Assembly (NCBI GenBank): GCA_033961575.1
Contig: CM066733.1
Span: forward strand, 104,189,921 to 104,253,920
Direction: 5' to 3'
Length of the DNA: 64,000 nt
DNA from: Aselliscus stoliczkanus
Taxonomy: Eukaryota; Chordata; Mammalia; Chiroptera; Hipposideridae
Shown here in pieces: positions 35,186 through 48,852 of this stretch. The notes below the pieces were generated by a model that was not told the origin of the DNA, made no database searches, and worked only from the letters and a program-made list of their open reading frames with translations. The stretch's first letter is position 1; each line of letters opens with the position of its first letter. The position numbers were made by a program, and so were the translations under genes.

Positions 35186-38015
35186 AAAACTGTATGAATG
35201 AGCAAAGTAAACAGAAACTGTCTCATAGATATAGAGGAAAAATCAGGGTTGCTAATTGGGAGGGGGATGGGGATGAGGGAGAAGGGGAAGGGATTAGACA
35301 GCAAAAATAGGCAACTACAATATTGCCACTGGGATATGAAAAACAGTTTGGGGAATATAATTAATAATGTTGTAAATATTCTGTGGAATGTCAGATGGTC
35401 ATAGGTCTTGTTACAGAGACCATTTCATGGATGAAGTAGAGGTTTGATCACTGCACTGTATAACTAAAGCGGAGGTTGTATACCTACTGTAATTGAATAT
35501 ATATAGATAGTCACAGGATGTGGATTATACTGTGGAAGAGAGTCAGAGGAAGAGTAATAGATATATATGATATGGAGGGGGGAGTGGGGTGGCGAATTGG
35601 GGGTGGGGGGTTGTCACTTTGAGGGGTAAAATGTATAACTCTTGCACTGTGTTGTACACCTGAAACTAATTTTTTTTAAAAAACCCCTGAGTTGATTCTA
35701 ATGAGCAATCAGGGCTGAGAACCACTGTTTATAGACAGTGATTTTGGAAAGGGCTTAGAACCTGCATTAGGAAACACTGCTTTGAGGTTCCAGAACAGTC
35801 CTTCTAGGATCTATTATTTTCTTCTTTTATCTATGGATTTTATCTTTCTAGCTAGATTGACAGGCATAATTACTTCTATGTCTTCATTCTCTTCCTCTGC
35901 CCTCTATCCACAGTTACTCAACATAAACTACATGTGCTAAAATGTGTATATAGATCCTAATGTTTCTCATCCTTTTCTACTGCGCAGTCCTGAAGGCTCT
36001 CTGTCACTTTCGCTTGGGAGCATGGTGTATAGCTGCTGTGGTGCAGCTGGCTCCCAGCCTAGGCCTGGGGGCCTACTGTGAATGCAGTGCTGTTTGCATG
36101 ATGTATTTTAACAGGGTAAGAAGAGAGGCTAAAGCTCTCTTAATCACAAAAAAAAACTCTGCCAGTGACCAAAGTCTGTGAGTAAAAGTAACTTTAAAAG
36201 AAGTGGAAGACCAGAAGAGAGGTTTACTGGAAACCAACTACTGCTCAAAAAGTAGGTTTAGTAACAAGAGATAGAGAGTCAACACAGGTGGTTGAAAGCA
36301 CCAGGCCTTCAGAAGGCATGAGTAGCTGACTAAACATAAAACACAATCCAAGAGATCAACCAAACACGAATGAATGACTTTCCACTTTGGCCTCTGCCTT
36401 GTTTTATAGCTTGGAAAACTGCCTTTGCTCCTCTCTAGAGACTGAATATAAAATCATGAAGCCATCAGAACTGGAAAGACTCCCAGAGACCATCTCTAGT
36501 TAAACCTCTCATTGTTTGTAAAAAGACTCCTCAGCTATCCTGATGGCGGTCATCAACCTCACCTTGGTGTAATTTCAAAGAAGCCCACTCTGCCACACCA
36601 CAAGACAAGCCCTTTCAATCGTGGGCAGGTCTGCTTTAAAGTGCTTTACCCTGAGTTGTAATCTGTTGTCATTTCCCCACATACACACCCTGCCCTCCTC
36701 TCATCCTCTCCTCTCCTCTCCTCTCTTCAAAGATGTTCATCATCTGCAGCAACACCTAAATCGCTGCCCACTTGCCATATTTGAAGAAAAACTAGTACAT
36801 GGCCTGTACATCTTCACTTCTTCAGACTCTCCATCCCCAGGATCCTCAAATTCTTCACATAAAACTTGTGAGACTAACTAACCACCTTCCTAACCACCCT
36901 TCTCTCCCCTAGTTTGGCAAGTTCCTTTTAAAAGGTGGATCCCAGAAGTGAACATGACACTCCTTTGTTCAACAAACACTTATTGGACACCCAATGTGTG
37001 CCAGGCCCTTGGTCAGGCCCTAGAGACAGAAATGAATCCGCCAGGCCTGGCACAAAGTCCAGCTGAGAAGCCAGTCAAACCAAATCACTGAGAGAAGGTG
37101 CAGGGAGTGCTCTGAGGGAGAAAGCACCAGGTGCCTGGGAGCATGGAGCAGGTTTGCCTGACCTACTATGGGAGCAAGTTCCAGAAAGGTGTCCTTGAGG
37201 ATACAACTTTGGAACTGAGACACTATGTCCTTTTTAAACAGGCTAGGTTTTTATTAGCTTCTTTGGCAACCCATCACACTGGTGACACACTGATATTAAA
37301 ATCTAAAATCCTTAAGCCTTTTTTCACATGTTTCTCCCTACCCTATATTTGTGCAATTCAATTCAGGGACCTAAGTACAGAATCTAACACTTATCCCTAT
37401 TAGGTTTCTTCTTGTTAAGACTGAAAACTTTGATTTCTGATTTTCCTGTCCAATTTTTCAGCTATCCTTCAACCTGAAGTCATTCAAAAACCATTAAGCA
37501 TGTCTTTGAAGTTGTCAACAGGTCATTAAGAAAAGTCAGGAGCTGAGTCCCTGGAGAGCTCGCTTCAGGTTACATCAATCTGTGTGAGGACACAGCTACT
37601 CAACCAGCCACAAATCCACCACAATTAATCCAGCAGCTTTCAAAGGTTTTTCTTTGATAGGGGAAGTTCTCTGTCAAACAAAATGCAGATTTCCACTATA
37701 AAGACAGATAACAGAGGAGTTGCTCTAGGTGAAGCAGGGGTAGAAAGAGTCAATCTCTCCCCACCACAGCACTCAAGAAACCTTGGTGGCACCATACATC
37801 CATGAATCGACTCTTTGAAAACCAGCCATCTTTCCCACAAGAATATGATGAGAGATGGTATCCAATGGTTTGAAGAAATCAAGAGATAAGTCTACCCAAT
37901 GAATACGTCCAGCAAGTCAAGAAGACACAGTGGTAGCTTTTTGGTCTGATTTATTCACAATGAACCAATAATCGTCCTTCATGAAAACTAACCATCTATT
38001 TAATATTGCATTCTA

Positions 38016-38096
38016 TTGGATTGTCAAAAAAGTCATGACGTATTTTTTCTATGTTTTTCATTGCAAAAATGCATCATGATTTTTCTGACAACCCAA
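38016..38096 (-). mobile_element. Mariner-derived MITE (81 bp), reverse orientation
   Basis: TA at 38014-38015 and 38097-38098. Same internal junction as the copies at 12181 and 25696. Confidence 0.88.
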
Positions 38097-39114
38097 TAGA
38101 ATTTTATTGCACTATTAGAATTTACTTCTCCCTCCCCATTTAGAAATAGAGACAATTTCCTATCTTCAACTTCTGACATTTTCCCTATTCTCCCCATTCT
38201 GCAAGAATCAGAGTTCCAAGATCATATGGGAAATGTTTCACATCCTAGGACATCGTTTGGGCCCAGAAACTTGAGCACTGCTAGATTGTAAGCTTCTTGA
38301 AGGGAGACGCCATTCTTATTTACCTTTGTTTCTCAAGAACCTAGCACAGCACATGGTGTATAACTAATGCAAAAATAGTATTTACTAGATTGCTTTTTAG
38401 TCTGTCAGTTTTTAAAGATACTGAAGTCCCCTCTTGCGACCTTCTCACCCAGTTTGTTTTTCTAATTCTTACCTATATAGAAGCAAATTTTGAGTTGGGT
38501 GTTTTGACTTTCTCCTTATTGTCACTTAACTTTGTACCCTTAAAAAAAAAAAAAAAAAAACCTTTAGCTGTCTTACAAACCACAAACCTCAGTCCATTGG
38601 ATTCTATCCTGACATTATGACTCACTGCTTAGCTCTTTAGAGTATACTTTGCAGTTATAATAATTTCTTTACGTATGTCTGTGACTAAAAAGAACTGATA
38701 AAATGATATCATTCACTCTCAAGAGAAATGCAAATTACAAATGAGCCACAAGTTGGCACCTAAAGATATACTAATTTATGTGTTCTGCCACAGTTAACCC
38801 TTCAGGCCACCCCCACCCCCAACTGAAAGATGCTGAAGTTGGTAAGATAAGGAGGGGAGAGGAGGGCAGGGAAAGACAGAGCGCAAGTGCCTGAAGTAAC
38901 AAGTTTTCCATTACCACTTCAAACAGAAACCAGGGACTCTGGACAAAAAAAATCAATATTATTAATAATTGTAAGATTCAAATGTTTCAGTATTATAGTC
39001 CTCTTTATAGATAAATCCTTGTCGTTAGTTTCTTAGCAGAAAAATCCCAACGATTGAATTATTTAACAAATCAATGTGAAAAATTTTATGACCCTTGAAA
39101 CTGTGAAACTCATC

Positions 39115-39935
39115 TTCAGGAAATATGTTCTAGTTTTTATTCCTACCAGCAGAGTATGTTAGTGCCTCCACCATACCACTGCCAATACTTCACATTATTA
39201 AAAAAAAAAACACTGTCAATTTGATTGACAGATTGCTGCCTCATTTTTTAATTGCATTGCTCTGATTACTAAAAATGTTGAACATTTTTCATATATTTAT
39301 TCATCATTTGTATTGTTTTTGCAAATTACCTTTTTATATCTTTTGCCCAATTTTCCCCTTCAGTTATTCACTTTTCTTATTGATTTATAGAAGCTTTTCA
39401 TATATTTAGTAATATTAATTCTTTTGTCATGTGTTAACAAATATTTTTCCAACTTCCATTTCAATTTTTACTTTATTTATGGTGATTTTTCATATACAGA
39501 AGGTCTGTTTTATTTTTCGCATGTAAACTAGCAATTCAACATTTCTTTTATAGTTTCTTCCTTTAGTTCCATGTTTAGAAAAACTGTCCCAAGTTCAAGG
39601 TTAATAAGTTTCCCATATTGTATCCTGACACCTTTCTGGTTTCACTTTTTTTTTTTTTTTTTTTTTTTGAGGGCAGTGTCACTGGCCCTCACATGTGGGA
39701 CCGAACCGGGGCCACTGGCTTCCCAAGCTAGTGCTTAACCACAGCACCACTGGGCCGGCTCTCTGGTTTTACTTTTTACTTTTCAATGCTTAATCCATTT
39801 GCAATTGATTTGGGTGTATGACATAAAGTCAGGATTGTATTTATTTTGTTCCGAATGGTTAGCCAGCTGTCCCAACACTATTCACTAAATTCATGTGTCT
39901 TTTCTCCATTGATTGGAAAGGCTGCCTTTATCATA
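39115..39935 (-). mobile_element. Old L1 fragment, minus strand, with nested SINE
   Basis: ttttgcccaattttcccc, tttgcaattgatttgggtg and gccagctgtcccaacact are typical antisense L1 sequence; SINE at 39646-39761. Confidence 0.55.
39646..39761 (-). mobile_element. tRNA-derived SINE, short form
   Basis: Minus-strand head with long T run; flanks tctggtttcact and tctggttttact. Inserted in an old L1-like stretch. Confidence 0.9.
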
Positions 39936-40102
39936 TACTCCATCTCCACTCCCATGTCTGTCTTGCAGGGATATCAAACTCAGCACACCCACAACCAAAT
40001 TCATGATCTTCCCCTCTTCTCCAATTTTGTGAATGGCAGTTGCATTTACTATGTTTTCATGTCGAGAACTTAGATATTCCTTATCTCTGCCCTCTCCATC
40101 AC

Positions 40103-40113
<11 letters not shown>

Positions 40114-40148
<35 letters not shown>
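40114..40148 (+). repeat. (AC)n microsatellite
   Basis: About 17 AC units following a CT-rich run. Confidence 0.96.
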
Positions 40149-40149
<1 letters not shown>

Positions 40150-40224
40150 CAAATTTTAGTCAATTCTGTTTCTAAAATATAGCTCTAATCCATCATTTTA
40201 TGCCCAATTCTATCATCATGGATG

Positions 40225-40850
40225 TGGTCTAAAATGCCATCTTATCTTTCTTAGACTGCAAAAGCCTCCTCTCCGTGCCCCCAAATCCACTCTTGGCCCT
40301 CCCAGCACATTCAGTATAAACAAGATCATGCTAGGGCCAGCCGAGTGGCGCGGTGGTTAAGCACTGGCCTGGGAAGCCAGCGGCCCCGGTTCGGTCCCAC
40401 ATATAAGGGCCAGTGACACTGCCCTCAAAAAAACAAAACAAAAATAAACAAGATCATGCTACTTCCCTACTTTCAATCTCTGATGGCTTCCATTTCTCTT
40501 AGAACAAAGTCTAAAATTATTCAGGCCTGTGTGATCTAGCCACTGCCTACTTCCACCTCATGCCACACCTCAGCCTTCACAGTTTCCAGACACTGGCCAT
40601 GTTTTCGTGCCTTGAAGGATCCCAGCTGCCTTTCAACTCAGAACCTTCACATGTGATGTTCCTTCTATGCTCCAAGCCAATCTTCTCCCTGTCGCAGCCC
40701 AGTTCCTCCTCCCTACTCACATGCCTGCCTAACTCCACCTTATCTTTCAGAGCCCAGCCTACACATCATCCACCCAAAGAAACCTTCAACCACCTGCCTG
40801 ACCTTATTAGTTTTCCCTGAAAAAATGCCCTCGTTGCACCTAGCACTCTC
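40225..40850 (+). mobile_element. L2-like fragment with nested SINE
   Basis: ctctgatggcttccatttct, gtgtgatctagccactgcct and aaagaaaccttcaaccacc follow the L2 pattern in order. Confidence 0.65.
40334..40445 (+). mobile_element. tRNA-derived SINE, short form
   Basis: Perfect 16-bp target duplication aaacaagatcatgcta (40318-40333, 40446-40461); inserted in L2-like sequence. Confidence 0.93.
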
Positions 40851-42737
40851 CAGTGTGGTACTTCTCTTATGTGTTGCTATATATTATAAATACTTACAAC
40901 AATGTCTCCCTCAGGTAGCAGCTCCAGTTGCTCAGGGCTGTGCCCAACTGGTTCACTTCAGTCTCTTCAGCCTCTCACAGACAGACTGGCACACCTTTGT
41001 GTGTTGATCATACAGCCAGACTCACTGAGTCCTCAAAGGTATTGTCCTTCTGTCTGAATTCCAATTACTACAAGTATACGTTTCCTCCTAAGTCTCTAGC
41101 CATGGCTAAAAAGAGCATGCTTTGACAGGAAATTGCAGGTTCCACCTGAAGAACCCATCACTATTTCTGACTACCCCTTAAACGCATTCACACATTCCAA
41201 CTTTTTGCTTAGAAAGTACTCCCAGACGCACAGGTCCTGGAGTCCAGGATTGCCTGTCTGCTAAATGTGTCCTGACATTCATTCGTTCTTTCTGTCATTT
41301 ATCCAACAGATATTTATTGCCCACCAATCGTGCATAGCTGAGCCTCATAACTGAAACTGTATTTTTATTATTCTCCTCCTATGTATCAAAATACAATCTT
41401 GTGTTGTGACTGGGAGAAGTTTGAGAACCACAAGACAAGGAGCATATACCTTCCAAAAGGATTTGCAACAACCTAAGGCACATTCTCCAAAGAGGGCAGG
41501 CAGCTCCCATGCTATAGCGACTACAGCCCCCCACCCCCAATCCTTTATTATTGGAGCCCAGCTTCCTCCTTTGGAGTCCCAGCTCATTGGGACCAGCTCT
41601 CTCTTCTCCTGGAATGCCCAGAGGAAGGGGGTCTACAAAGCAGCACCTTGCCTTTCAAAGAGTTCTGGCCTAGACTTCCAGGCATAATTGCAACCATATA
41701 CTCTGTACCTTTTCCTTGACTCATACCCTCTCCTGTGTCCCCACATACCCTGCCACAATCCATCTGTGTCCTGAGCCACACCACCACTTCTGGCCCACTG
41801 GGTGACTGACCAGTCTGAAAGTATGGAGCCCCAAAAGGCATTTCTGGTTACGAGTAGGCTAGAGATTTTCTATTACTTATTGCAAAAGCTTATTTTAATC
41901 TTCTATAGATTATTTAATTAAGAACTAAATGATCAGTCAAATATCTACTACTTTAAAAACAAAATTATTTTTTTAATTCAACAGCAGGATAAATTCATTC
42001 TGGATACTATACCACACTGTAACTATATGTGCTAAAAGCATGAAGCATGCATGGCAAGTGACTCATTTTACTGTCTTTGAAAGGAAGCACAATTTTGCAT
42101 CCCTTTATTCTTTATTAGTCAAGATCACACACTGATGTTTCTTAAAATAACCAATAAATTCGGCTCTGACATGTGCCAACACAGTGTCAACAAGGATTCT
42201 GAAAAATAAACACTTTCCAAACCATTTTTATATCTTAATAAAAGCCTTCAGATTGGGTGGAGGAGAGAGGGAGAAGGAAGTGCTTTACATTTTTTATTAG
42301 TCAAATATAGTTGGCTGGCAATCAGCTTGTTTTTCTCACTTCCATTAACATATTCCACTTTATTACTTGGCTCTTTCAATAGCAGCTCCTAAAAAGAGAT
42401 CATTTCTCCTCAAGTACTTATGCACTTCTGCCTGGAGTTTTAACACATTTCTTTGTTGGGGAACCAGCCTCCTAAGGAAAGTATGACTTGAATTTACAAA
42501 GCCCAGGAAATCTAAATCAATGAGAACACTCCATATTTAATTCTGTACTCAGCCTCCAGGGGCAACATTATAAAACATATTTAAAAATTACTTCAGAAAC
42601 TACATTTTAACTTACCAATTACAGTTCTGGCAACCTTAGAAAATGCTCCAAAAGGAGTCAATCATCTTGTCGTAACACAACTCCACTTTAAGTCACAATT
42701 CGTGAGGAACTTCAGGGTAGTTGAGCCAGAAATGGTG

Positions 42738-42870
42738 GGAATCTGGAGTCAGGCAGCCTGGATTTGATTCCTGGCTCCAATTTTTACTACTTGTGTGACT
42801 ACGGGCAAGTAGCTTAACCTTTCTGTGCCTCAGTTTCATCATCTGACAAATGGGTGGTGTTACATTGACT
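42738..42870 (+). mobile_element. MIR SINE
   Basis: ggatttgattcctggctcc, then gtgcctcagtttcatcatct. Confidence 0.72.
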
Positions 42871-43079
42871 TTGTATTGGATTATGCATAAAAATATTGGA
42901 AAGATATGCACCAACATGGTAACATCTTCCTTCTCTATGCTCTTCTGAACTTTCCCAAATTTCTACAATAACTAATAAATTTTAAAATCAGATAAAGGTT
43001 TTTCACAAAGACATTTTTCCTGGAAAACAATGTTCCCAATGTAGTTGTATTACATAAAATCTGTGAAAGTGATAATGAT

Positions 43080-43285
43080 AATCGCTATACTTATTTGGCA
43101 TTTATGATGTGCTAGTCATTATAGTAAGTACGTTATATAAATTCTCATTTAGTCCTCATACTCTATGATGCAGGTATTATTCTGACCCCATCTTGCAGAT
43201 GAAAAAAACTCAAGTTATTCATGTGACGTCAGACAGCTGGTAACTTGTGGGGCCCAAAGTATGAACCCAGTGGATCTGAGTCCAG
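43080..43285 (-). mobile_element. MIR SINE, minus strand
   Basis: ctgaccccatcttgcagatg and atgaacccagtggatctgag in reverse orientation. Confidence 0.6.
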
Positions 43286-43669
43286 AACTCCCTCTCATGT
43301 GCTGGCCACTAGGCATCCTGCCTCCATCCACACTGCTTCCCAAAAAATGTAATCTTTTTCTTTTTTTTTTTTTTTTTTGATTTTACATCTTTGATATTTT
43401 TTTTTGACTCTCACCCTTTTGGGAGGGGGATGAAAATAGACACTGTGTGCACTTCTTGCATGAGGTGAAAATTGAGCATTCACTACATGGTATCTCTGCT
43501 TTAAACACACACACCTTCCCAAAGGGGATGTGGGAACATGCAGAGCCAAATAGGGACCAGCACTGATCACTGGGCAACCCTCTCCCACTTCCATGATAGG
43601 CTCTCACAGCACCGTGAACATCTCCTTCCCTACCCTTGTCATAGTTAATTGTATTTTACCTTTGCTCAT

Positions 43670-43850
43670 TGTCTGATTGCTTACTATATGCCTGGTACTA
43701 TTCTGAGCACTTCACATGTATTACTTTTCTTCTCCACACTATTATCCCCACTATACACATAAGGAAACTGAGGCCTAGAGATTAGAAACTTGCCCAACAT
43801 GCAGAGCTAGTGATGGAGCTGGGGTTTGACTCTGGCTCTAGTGTCATCAC
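43670..43850 (-). mobile_element. MIR SINE, minus strand
   Basis: cataaggaaactgaggccta and gagctagtgatggagctggg. Confidence 0.7.
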
Positions 43851-43853
43851 TCT

Positions 43854-43877
43854 CGAATGAATGAATGAATGAATGAA
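43854..43877 (+). repeat. (GAAT)n microsatellite
   Basis: About five tandem gaat units. Confidence 0.9.
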
Positions 43878-44149
43878 CGCACATTCTCCATTTTCTTAAA
43901 AAAACAACAACTATGTCTTATTAGGACTGTTTAATTTTATTTCTGTAGGTCCTAAATTTTCATAAATCATATTTCCAATATTTTTTTATTTTTATTGCTA
44001 TTAGGAATGGGATTTTGAAGTTATATTTCTAACTTGTTATTTGGGATGCTCAAGTTGTAACTTTTGTAAACTTATTCCCTCATTAACTGTGATAACTTTA
44101 GTTGATTTGTCATTATTTTAGCTACATAACCTCTTTTTTTTTTTCAATT

Positions 44150-44332
44150 TGCCTTTTTTTTTTTCTTTTATTGGGGAACAGTGTGTTTTTCCAAGGCTCA
44201 TCAGCTTCAAGTCAAGTAGTTTTTTCAATCTAGTTGTGGAGGGCGCAGCTCAGTGGCCTATGCAGGGACTGAATTGGCAACCTTGCTGTTATGGGCACTG
44301 CGTTCTAACCAACTGAGCTAAACAGCCACTCC
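44150..44332 (-). mobile_element. VES-related SINE
   Basis: Minus-strand copy of the same type as 27584, more diverged; likely duplicated flanks cataacctc and cataatctc. Confidence 0.78.
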
Positions 44333-44899
44333 CATAATCTCATAATTTCTGTAAATAATCATTTTTGTCTGTTCTTTCCAAAGTGGAGATACCGTCTTTT
44401 TCTCATGTTGTCCAACTACATTATCAGGCCTCCCAAAACTACACTAAATAACAGTGACAGCAGGCATCCTTGTCTTGTATTTTATTGGAGATGCTCCTAC
44501 TGACTCAGCATTCACTATGACACTGACTATTGGCTTAATCCTTTCATCATGTTAAGGAACTAGTCTTCGAGTCTCTTTTACTAAGAGTTTTTATCAGGAA
44601 TGGATACTGAATTTCATCGTCAAATGCCTTTTCAGTGCTTTGATAATTATGATTTTCCTCCTAGCTATTTATAACAAATATTATTAATGTGTTTTATATC
44701 ACCATATTTCCTATTTTGTTTCTACTTGGTCTGGCTGTAAAAAAAATTTTAATACGCCAAAATTAAAATGAACTAACTTTAATTTTTAGTTCGTCGAAAT
44801 TTCATTTTTTAATTTGAATTTAATTAGAGTTTTAAAACTACATCCATAGATATTGACTCCTCTCTTTAGTCTCTTTTTACCGCCTATACCTCAGGCCCA

Positions 44900-45310
44900 G
44901 TGCATCCTCTGTGACACCAACAGAGCCACTTACTAAATCACAAATGTGGTTCTTTCTCTCTTATACTCAGAAATCTGCAAAGCCTCTATGTTTTCTGTAT
45001 GATAAAGTACATACCTCTTAGCATAATTATTATCCCTTATAATATGGCTCCCAACTGCCTTTCAATCTTCATTTCAACCACTTTGATTCCAAAATGCCCC
45101 TCATTCATGACTGCTTTTCTCAAGATTTTCCTGGAAGCTCCTTCCTTATTGTCTTCATTAGGACAACTGTTTATTTTCTTGGGCCAACATGACTGCCATC
45201 TCTTCTGTGTCTCTCCCCAGCTCTCCCCGCCATTTCACCCCAGCTTCTGCTCTGTCCCCAGAGCACTGAGAGTAGACCTCTGTCATGGAACCCGCCACAG
45301 CCCTACTTGT
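44900..45310 (+). mobile_element. L2-like fragment
   Basis: Diverged C-rich sequence with gataaagtacatacctctta in L2 order. Confidence 0.4.
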
Positions 45311-45324
45311 GCGTGGTTACTCTT

Positions 45325-45522
45325 GTAGACCAGGCGCCAGCAGACTTCTATGGAGGGTCAGATGGCAAACGTTTTAGGATTTCCAGGTCACATTCGATCT
45401 CTGTTGCATTTCTGTCCTTACATTTTAATAATCTAAAAATCAATCATAGCTCATAGGCCATAAAATAAACAAACAAACAAAAACAGGCCACCAGCTATGG
45501 GCCATAATTTGCCTACTCCCAG
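45325..45522 (+). mobile_element. hAT-like non-autonomous fragment
   Basis: ggagggtcagatggcaaacg and aacaggccaccagctatggg; same family as 59430-59715. Confidence 0.45.
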
Positions 45523-47127
45523 TTTAGAGGCTCATTCTCCCACTGGACTGTAAGCTACCTGAGAGTGTAAAGATCTCTAAATCATCTTTATGTTCCCCAG
45601 CTCCTGGCACATAAAGGTGTTCAAATCACTGATGTCAATTGAAATGAAACATCAATAACTAATTTATTCTTATGAATCGAATACATCTGTGGACAATTTC
45701 CCCAAATCTTCAACAATCTCAATTAAAAAGTCATTTTGCATTTTGAGTCTCTTAGGCATCTGGGTAAAGATGATTTTTGCTTCATTTAGTAAGAAAAACT
45801 GTGATGATCAGGCAAAGAGCCTCAAACGCAGAAAAAATGCTTTCAAGTAGCTCACTCATCTTCTCATGGCAGAAAATCACCTAGACTTGTGATGCTGTTT
45901 TTGAATACTTGTCAGGTATCCAGCCTAGCTATCAGCGAATCATTCACCTCCCATCTCACCGCAATTGGAGAGAAGGCATTTTTCTAAGTCATTATATGCC
46001 AGGAAAACATTGGCAGTTTTCATTACTACAGCTAGCACCCTGCTCCCTGGTTCTCCCAATCAGAAATGGTCCGGAAAGATGATGATTACTCCTCTCTGGT
46101 TAAGGAACCAACATCGTTAAACTGTGAGAGAGGAGCAGCACTTTACTGGCATAATTCTATCTTAATTTCAATGGCTGAGGAACAGCAGGAAGCCAGGAGC
46201 AGACAGAGCCATTGCTAAAAAGGAAATGACCCTCTGCACACCTGCTCTATGAAGCTGGGAGCGCAGTCTAAGTTTCCAAAGGAATGAGGAAAACTGGAGG
46301 CTAATTCCACTCATCCCTACATCAGGCAAGCCGACCTGGGCCCAGGAGGCAAAGCACCAGGAGGTCCAGACAGTGTCATCTTACAACCAGGCAGTGCTTT
46401 TGAATGTCTATTTAGATCAGGAGTTCAGCCAGCATCGAACTCTCCTCTGGCTTCCCTCACCAAATATACACACATCACAAAGCTGGGTGAGAGCTAGATG
46501 TGCTGTCCAGATCCCCTCCACCCCCCACCCCAGCAGGCTGGGGTTCAGGGAAGGACTCCTTGTCCAGTAAGCCAGTCACAATGGGTTACCTTGCAGGGGT
46601 CAGGTTAAACTCTGCACAGCCCCCAGTTCCTAGGGCACCAGGTGGGTTTCCACAATACAAATTCTAAACCTCACATCCTAGAGGAGGTGAGGTACCTAAT
46701 GTGCTCCACAATGGAGATGATGGCACCAGGACAGGGCCAGTGAAAACCCACCTTCACTAAACAAAATCAGCAGCCCCAGTGGACTAAGTCATGTGACTAG
46801 TCACATAGAGGACTTGGCTCCCTATATATTAGTTGTCCCAGGACAGGCCACCTAAATTCAAATGATGTTTATGAGTTGTCACAGCTACGAGTCAAGCTCT
46901 GCCCAGAATCACATCAGCCAGGCCACCTGCAGCCAACCAGGTGAATGAGGTGCGTCACTCTACTCTCAGCATCCTCACCCACCCATGGACACACATGGCT
47001 CTGTGCTTCTCCTTGAGGGGCTTCCTAAACACAATTAAACCTATGGTGGGACTGCAACCTACATGTGGAAGCAAAGAAGCCAACCAAAATAAAACTTTAA
47101 AATCAGTAAACTAGCAGTGCTTTACTA

Positions 47128-47463
<336 letters not shown>

Positions 47464-48316
47464 TCAGTTTCCAGTGAGTGGTGCAGAGTTTAGCATACTC
47501 TGGAGGAACTGAATCATGGCAGCTTTTACACAAAAGCAGTCTGCATGGCAGATATTACAACAGGCTCTGGTCCATGCCTAGACTGAGAGCCCATGAGAGA
47601 CACAGTAACAAATCCAGAAAACCATGCCATGCTACAATTCCAACAAACCTCCCTGTCTCCCACTCCCCAAGGCCGTGCTTCTGTGTTCTCTTAGGCAACC
47701 CCACAGAAAACAAGTAGAAAGGCTTTCTGACAGAACAGTGTGTACCTATGGGGCATCAGGGCAGAGGTGGCAGTGATGGGGTGCTGGCTTCATTCTCTTT
47801 CTTGACCAAAGCAATGGTTACACAAGTATGTATGCTCTGTGTTCATTAATTAAGCTGCACGTTTTTGGTTTGCACATTTTGTGTATGCATTTTATATTTC
47901 ATGATATAAAAGGACTTATGTAAAAAAAAAACCTTTTGATGTTTTGACAGAGTTAGGAAGTAGGTATACCTGTCCATGTTTATTATAAACTATATAAATT
48001 ATAAATATTATGTTAATAACTCGCTCTCCAGAAAGTCAGCTCTCTGCTTCCGCCTCTTCTCCAGGACTTCAAAGTGAATACAAATACCAAAGGAACTTGG
48101 TAGAATCATTTTTCCCATCTGGGTGGTGCTTGTGGCAAACTCACCCACCCAGTAAATAGCTGCTTAACAGACAGTTAATTTACTCTTCATGTGTTATGCT
48201 GGCAGCAATACCCAGGCCTTTGCTGATTTTGTTCTCTGAACCTGTGCAACTGCAGGATTTTTTTTTTATAGTTGATAGTGTTGAGCATTGGTAGATAGAA
48301 ATTAAAAGGGTTTCCT

Positions 48317-48432
48317 ACTGAGTGTGAGCTGAGCTCTGAGCAACACCAGTTTGATGCCCAGCTCGAGCTGAGCTGCTGCAGAGCTGCCAACAGGTGGCAG
48401 GATGGCTCAGCTAAAAAAAAAAAAAAAAAAAC
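48317..48432 (+). mobile_element. VES-related SINE, 5'-truncated
   Basis: Lacks the head; starts within the gtgagctgagctctgagc segment and ends gatggctcagct plus A run, as in 16471. Confidence 0.8.
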
Positions 48433-48538
48433 GAAGAAGAAGAATAAAAGTTTTTCTCCTGAAGGCTGAGAAAAGTATAGCTGCAAGCATACAGTCATAA
48501 TATATTTAGTTTTTCCTCATAACAAGCAACAAAAGATA

Positions 48539-48852
48539 CTGGGGGTGCCAAAAAAATGTACACAAGTGTACACTTTGGTCAACGTGGTTCAAGCAATAGT
48601 TCATAATCAGAAGTATCTGGACGCTGATGGTAACCACTTTGAGCACCTCTTGTAATTGCAGAAGTCAAATGTGACTTGTATTCATCTTTTGTTTTTAGTA
48701 TATTGGGTTGTGGGAAAAGTCATGACGCATTATTGCAACAAAAATAGAAAAAAATATGTCATGACTTTTCCGACAACCCAATATATTGAGTATTACAATT
48801 TTAATACAGTTTTCCTTTCTTAAAATGTGTATACATTGTTTGGCATCCTCTG
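48539..48852 (+). mobile_element. Second mariner-type element (gtgcc ends), interrupted
   Basis: Inverted ends gggggtgccaaaaaaatgta and, reversed, gaggatgccaaacaatgtat. Internal sequence matches the element at 56281. Contains the MITE at 48703-48781. Confidence 0.75.
48703..48781 (+). mobile_element. Mariner-derived MITE (79 bp), nested
   Basis: TA at 48701-48702 and 48782-48783. Junction region gcaacaaaaatag is slightly shorter than in the other copies. It sits inside another mariner-type element (48539-48852). Confidence 0.9.

Larger units (their letters stand above)
34087..35683 (+). mobile_element. LINE-1, 5'-truncated, with nested SINE
   Basis: An 11-bp target duplication cccctgagttg flanks it (34076-34086 and 35684-35694). 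L1 sequence starts around 34091, is interrupted by a SINE (34122-34564), resumes with tgggcagaagatatgaag, continues as ORF2 tail to the stop at 35183-35185, then about 500 bp of 3' UTR ending tacacctgaaactaat and an A tail. It belongs to the same subfamily as the copies at 1-4157 and 63283. Confidence 0.92.
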
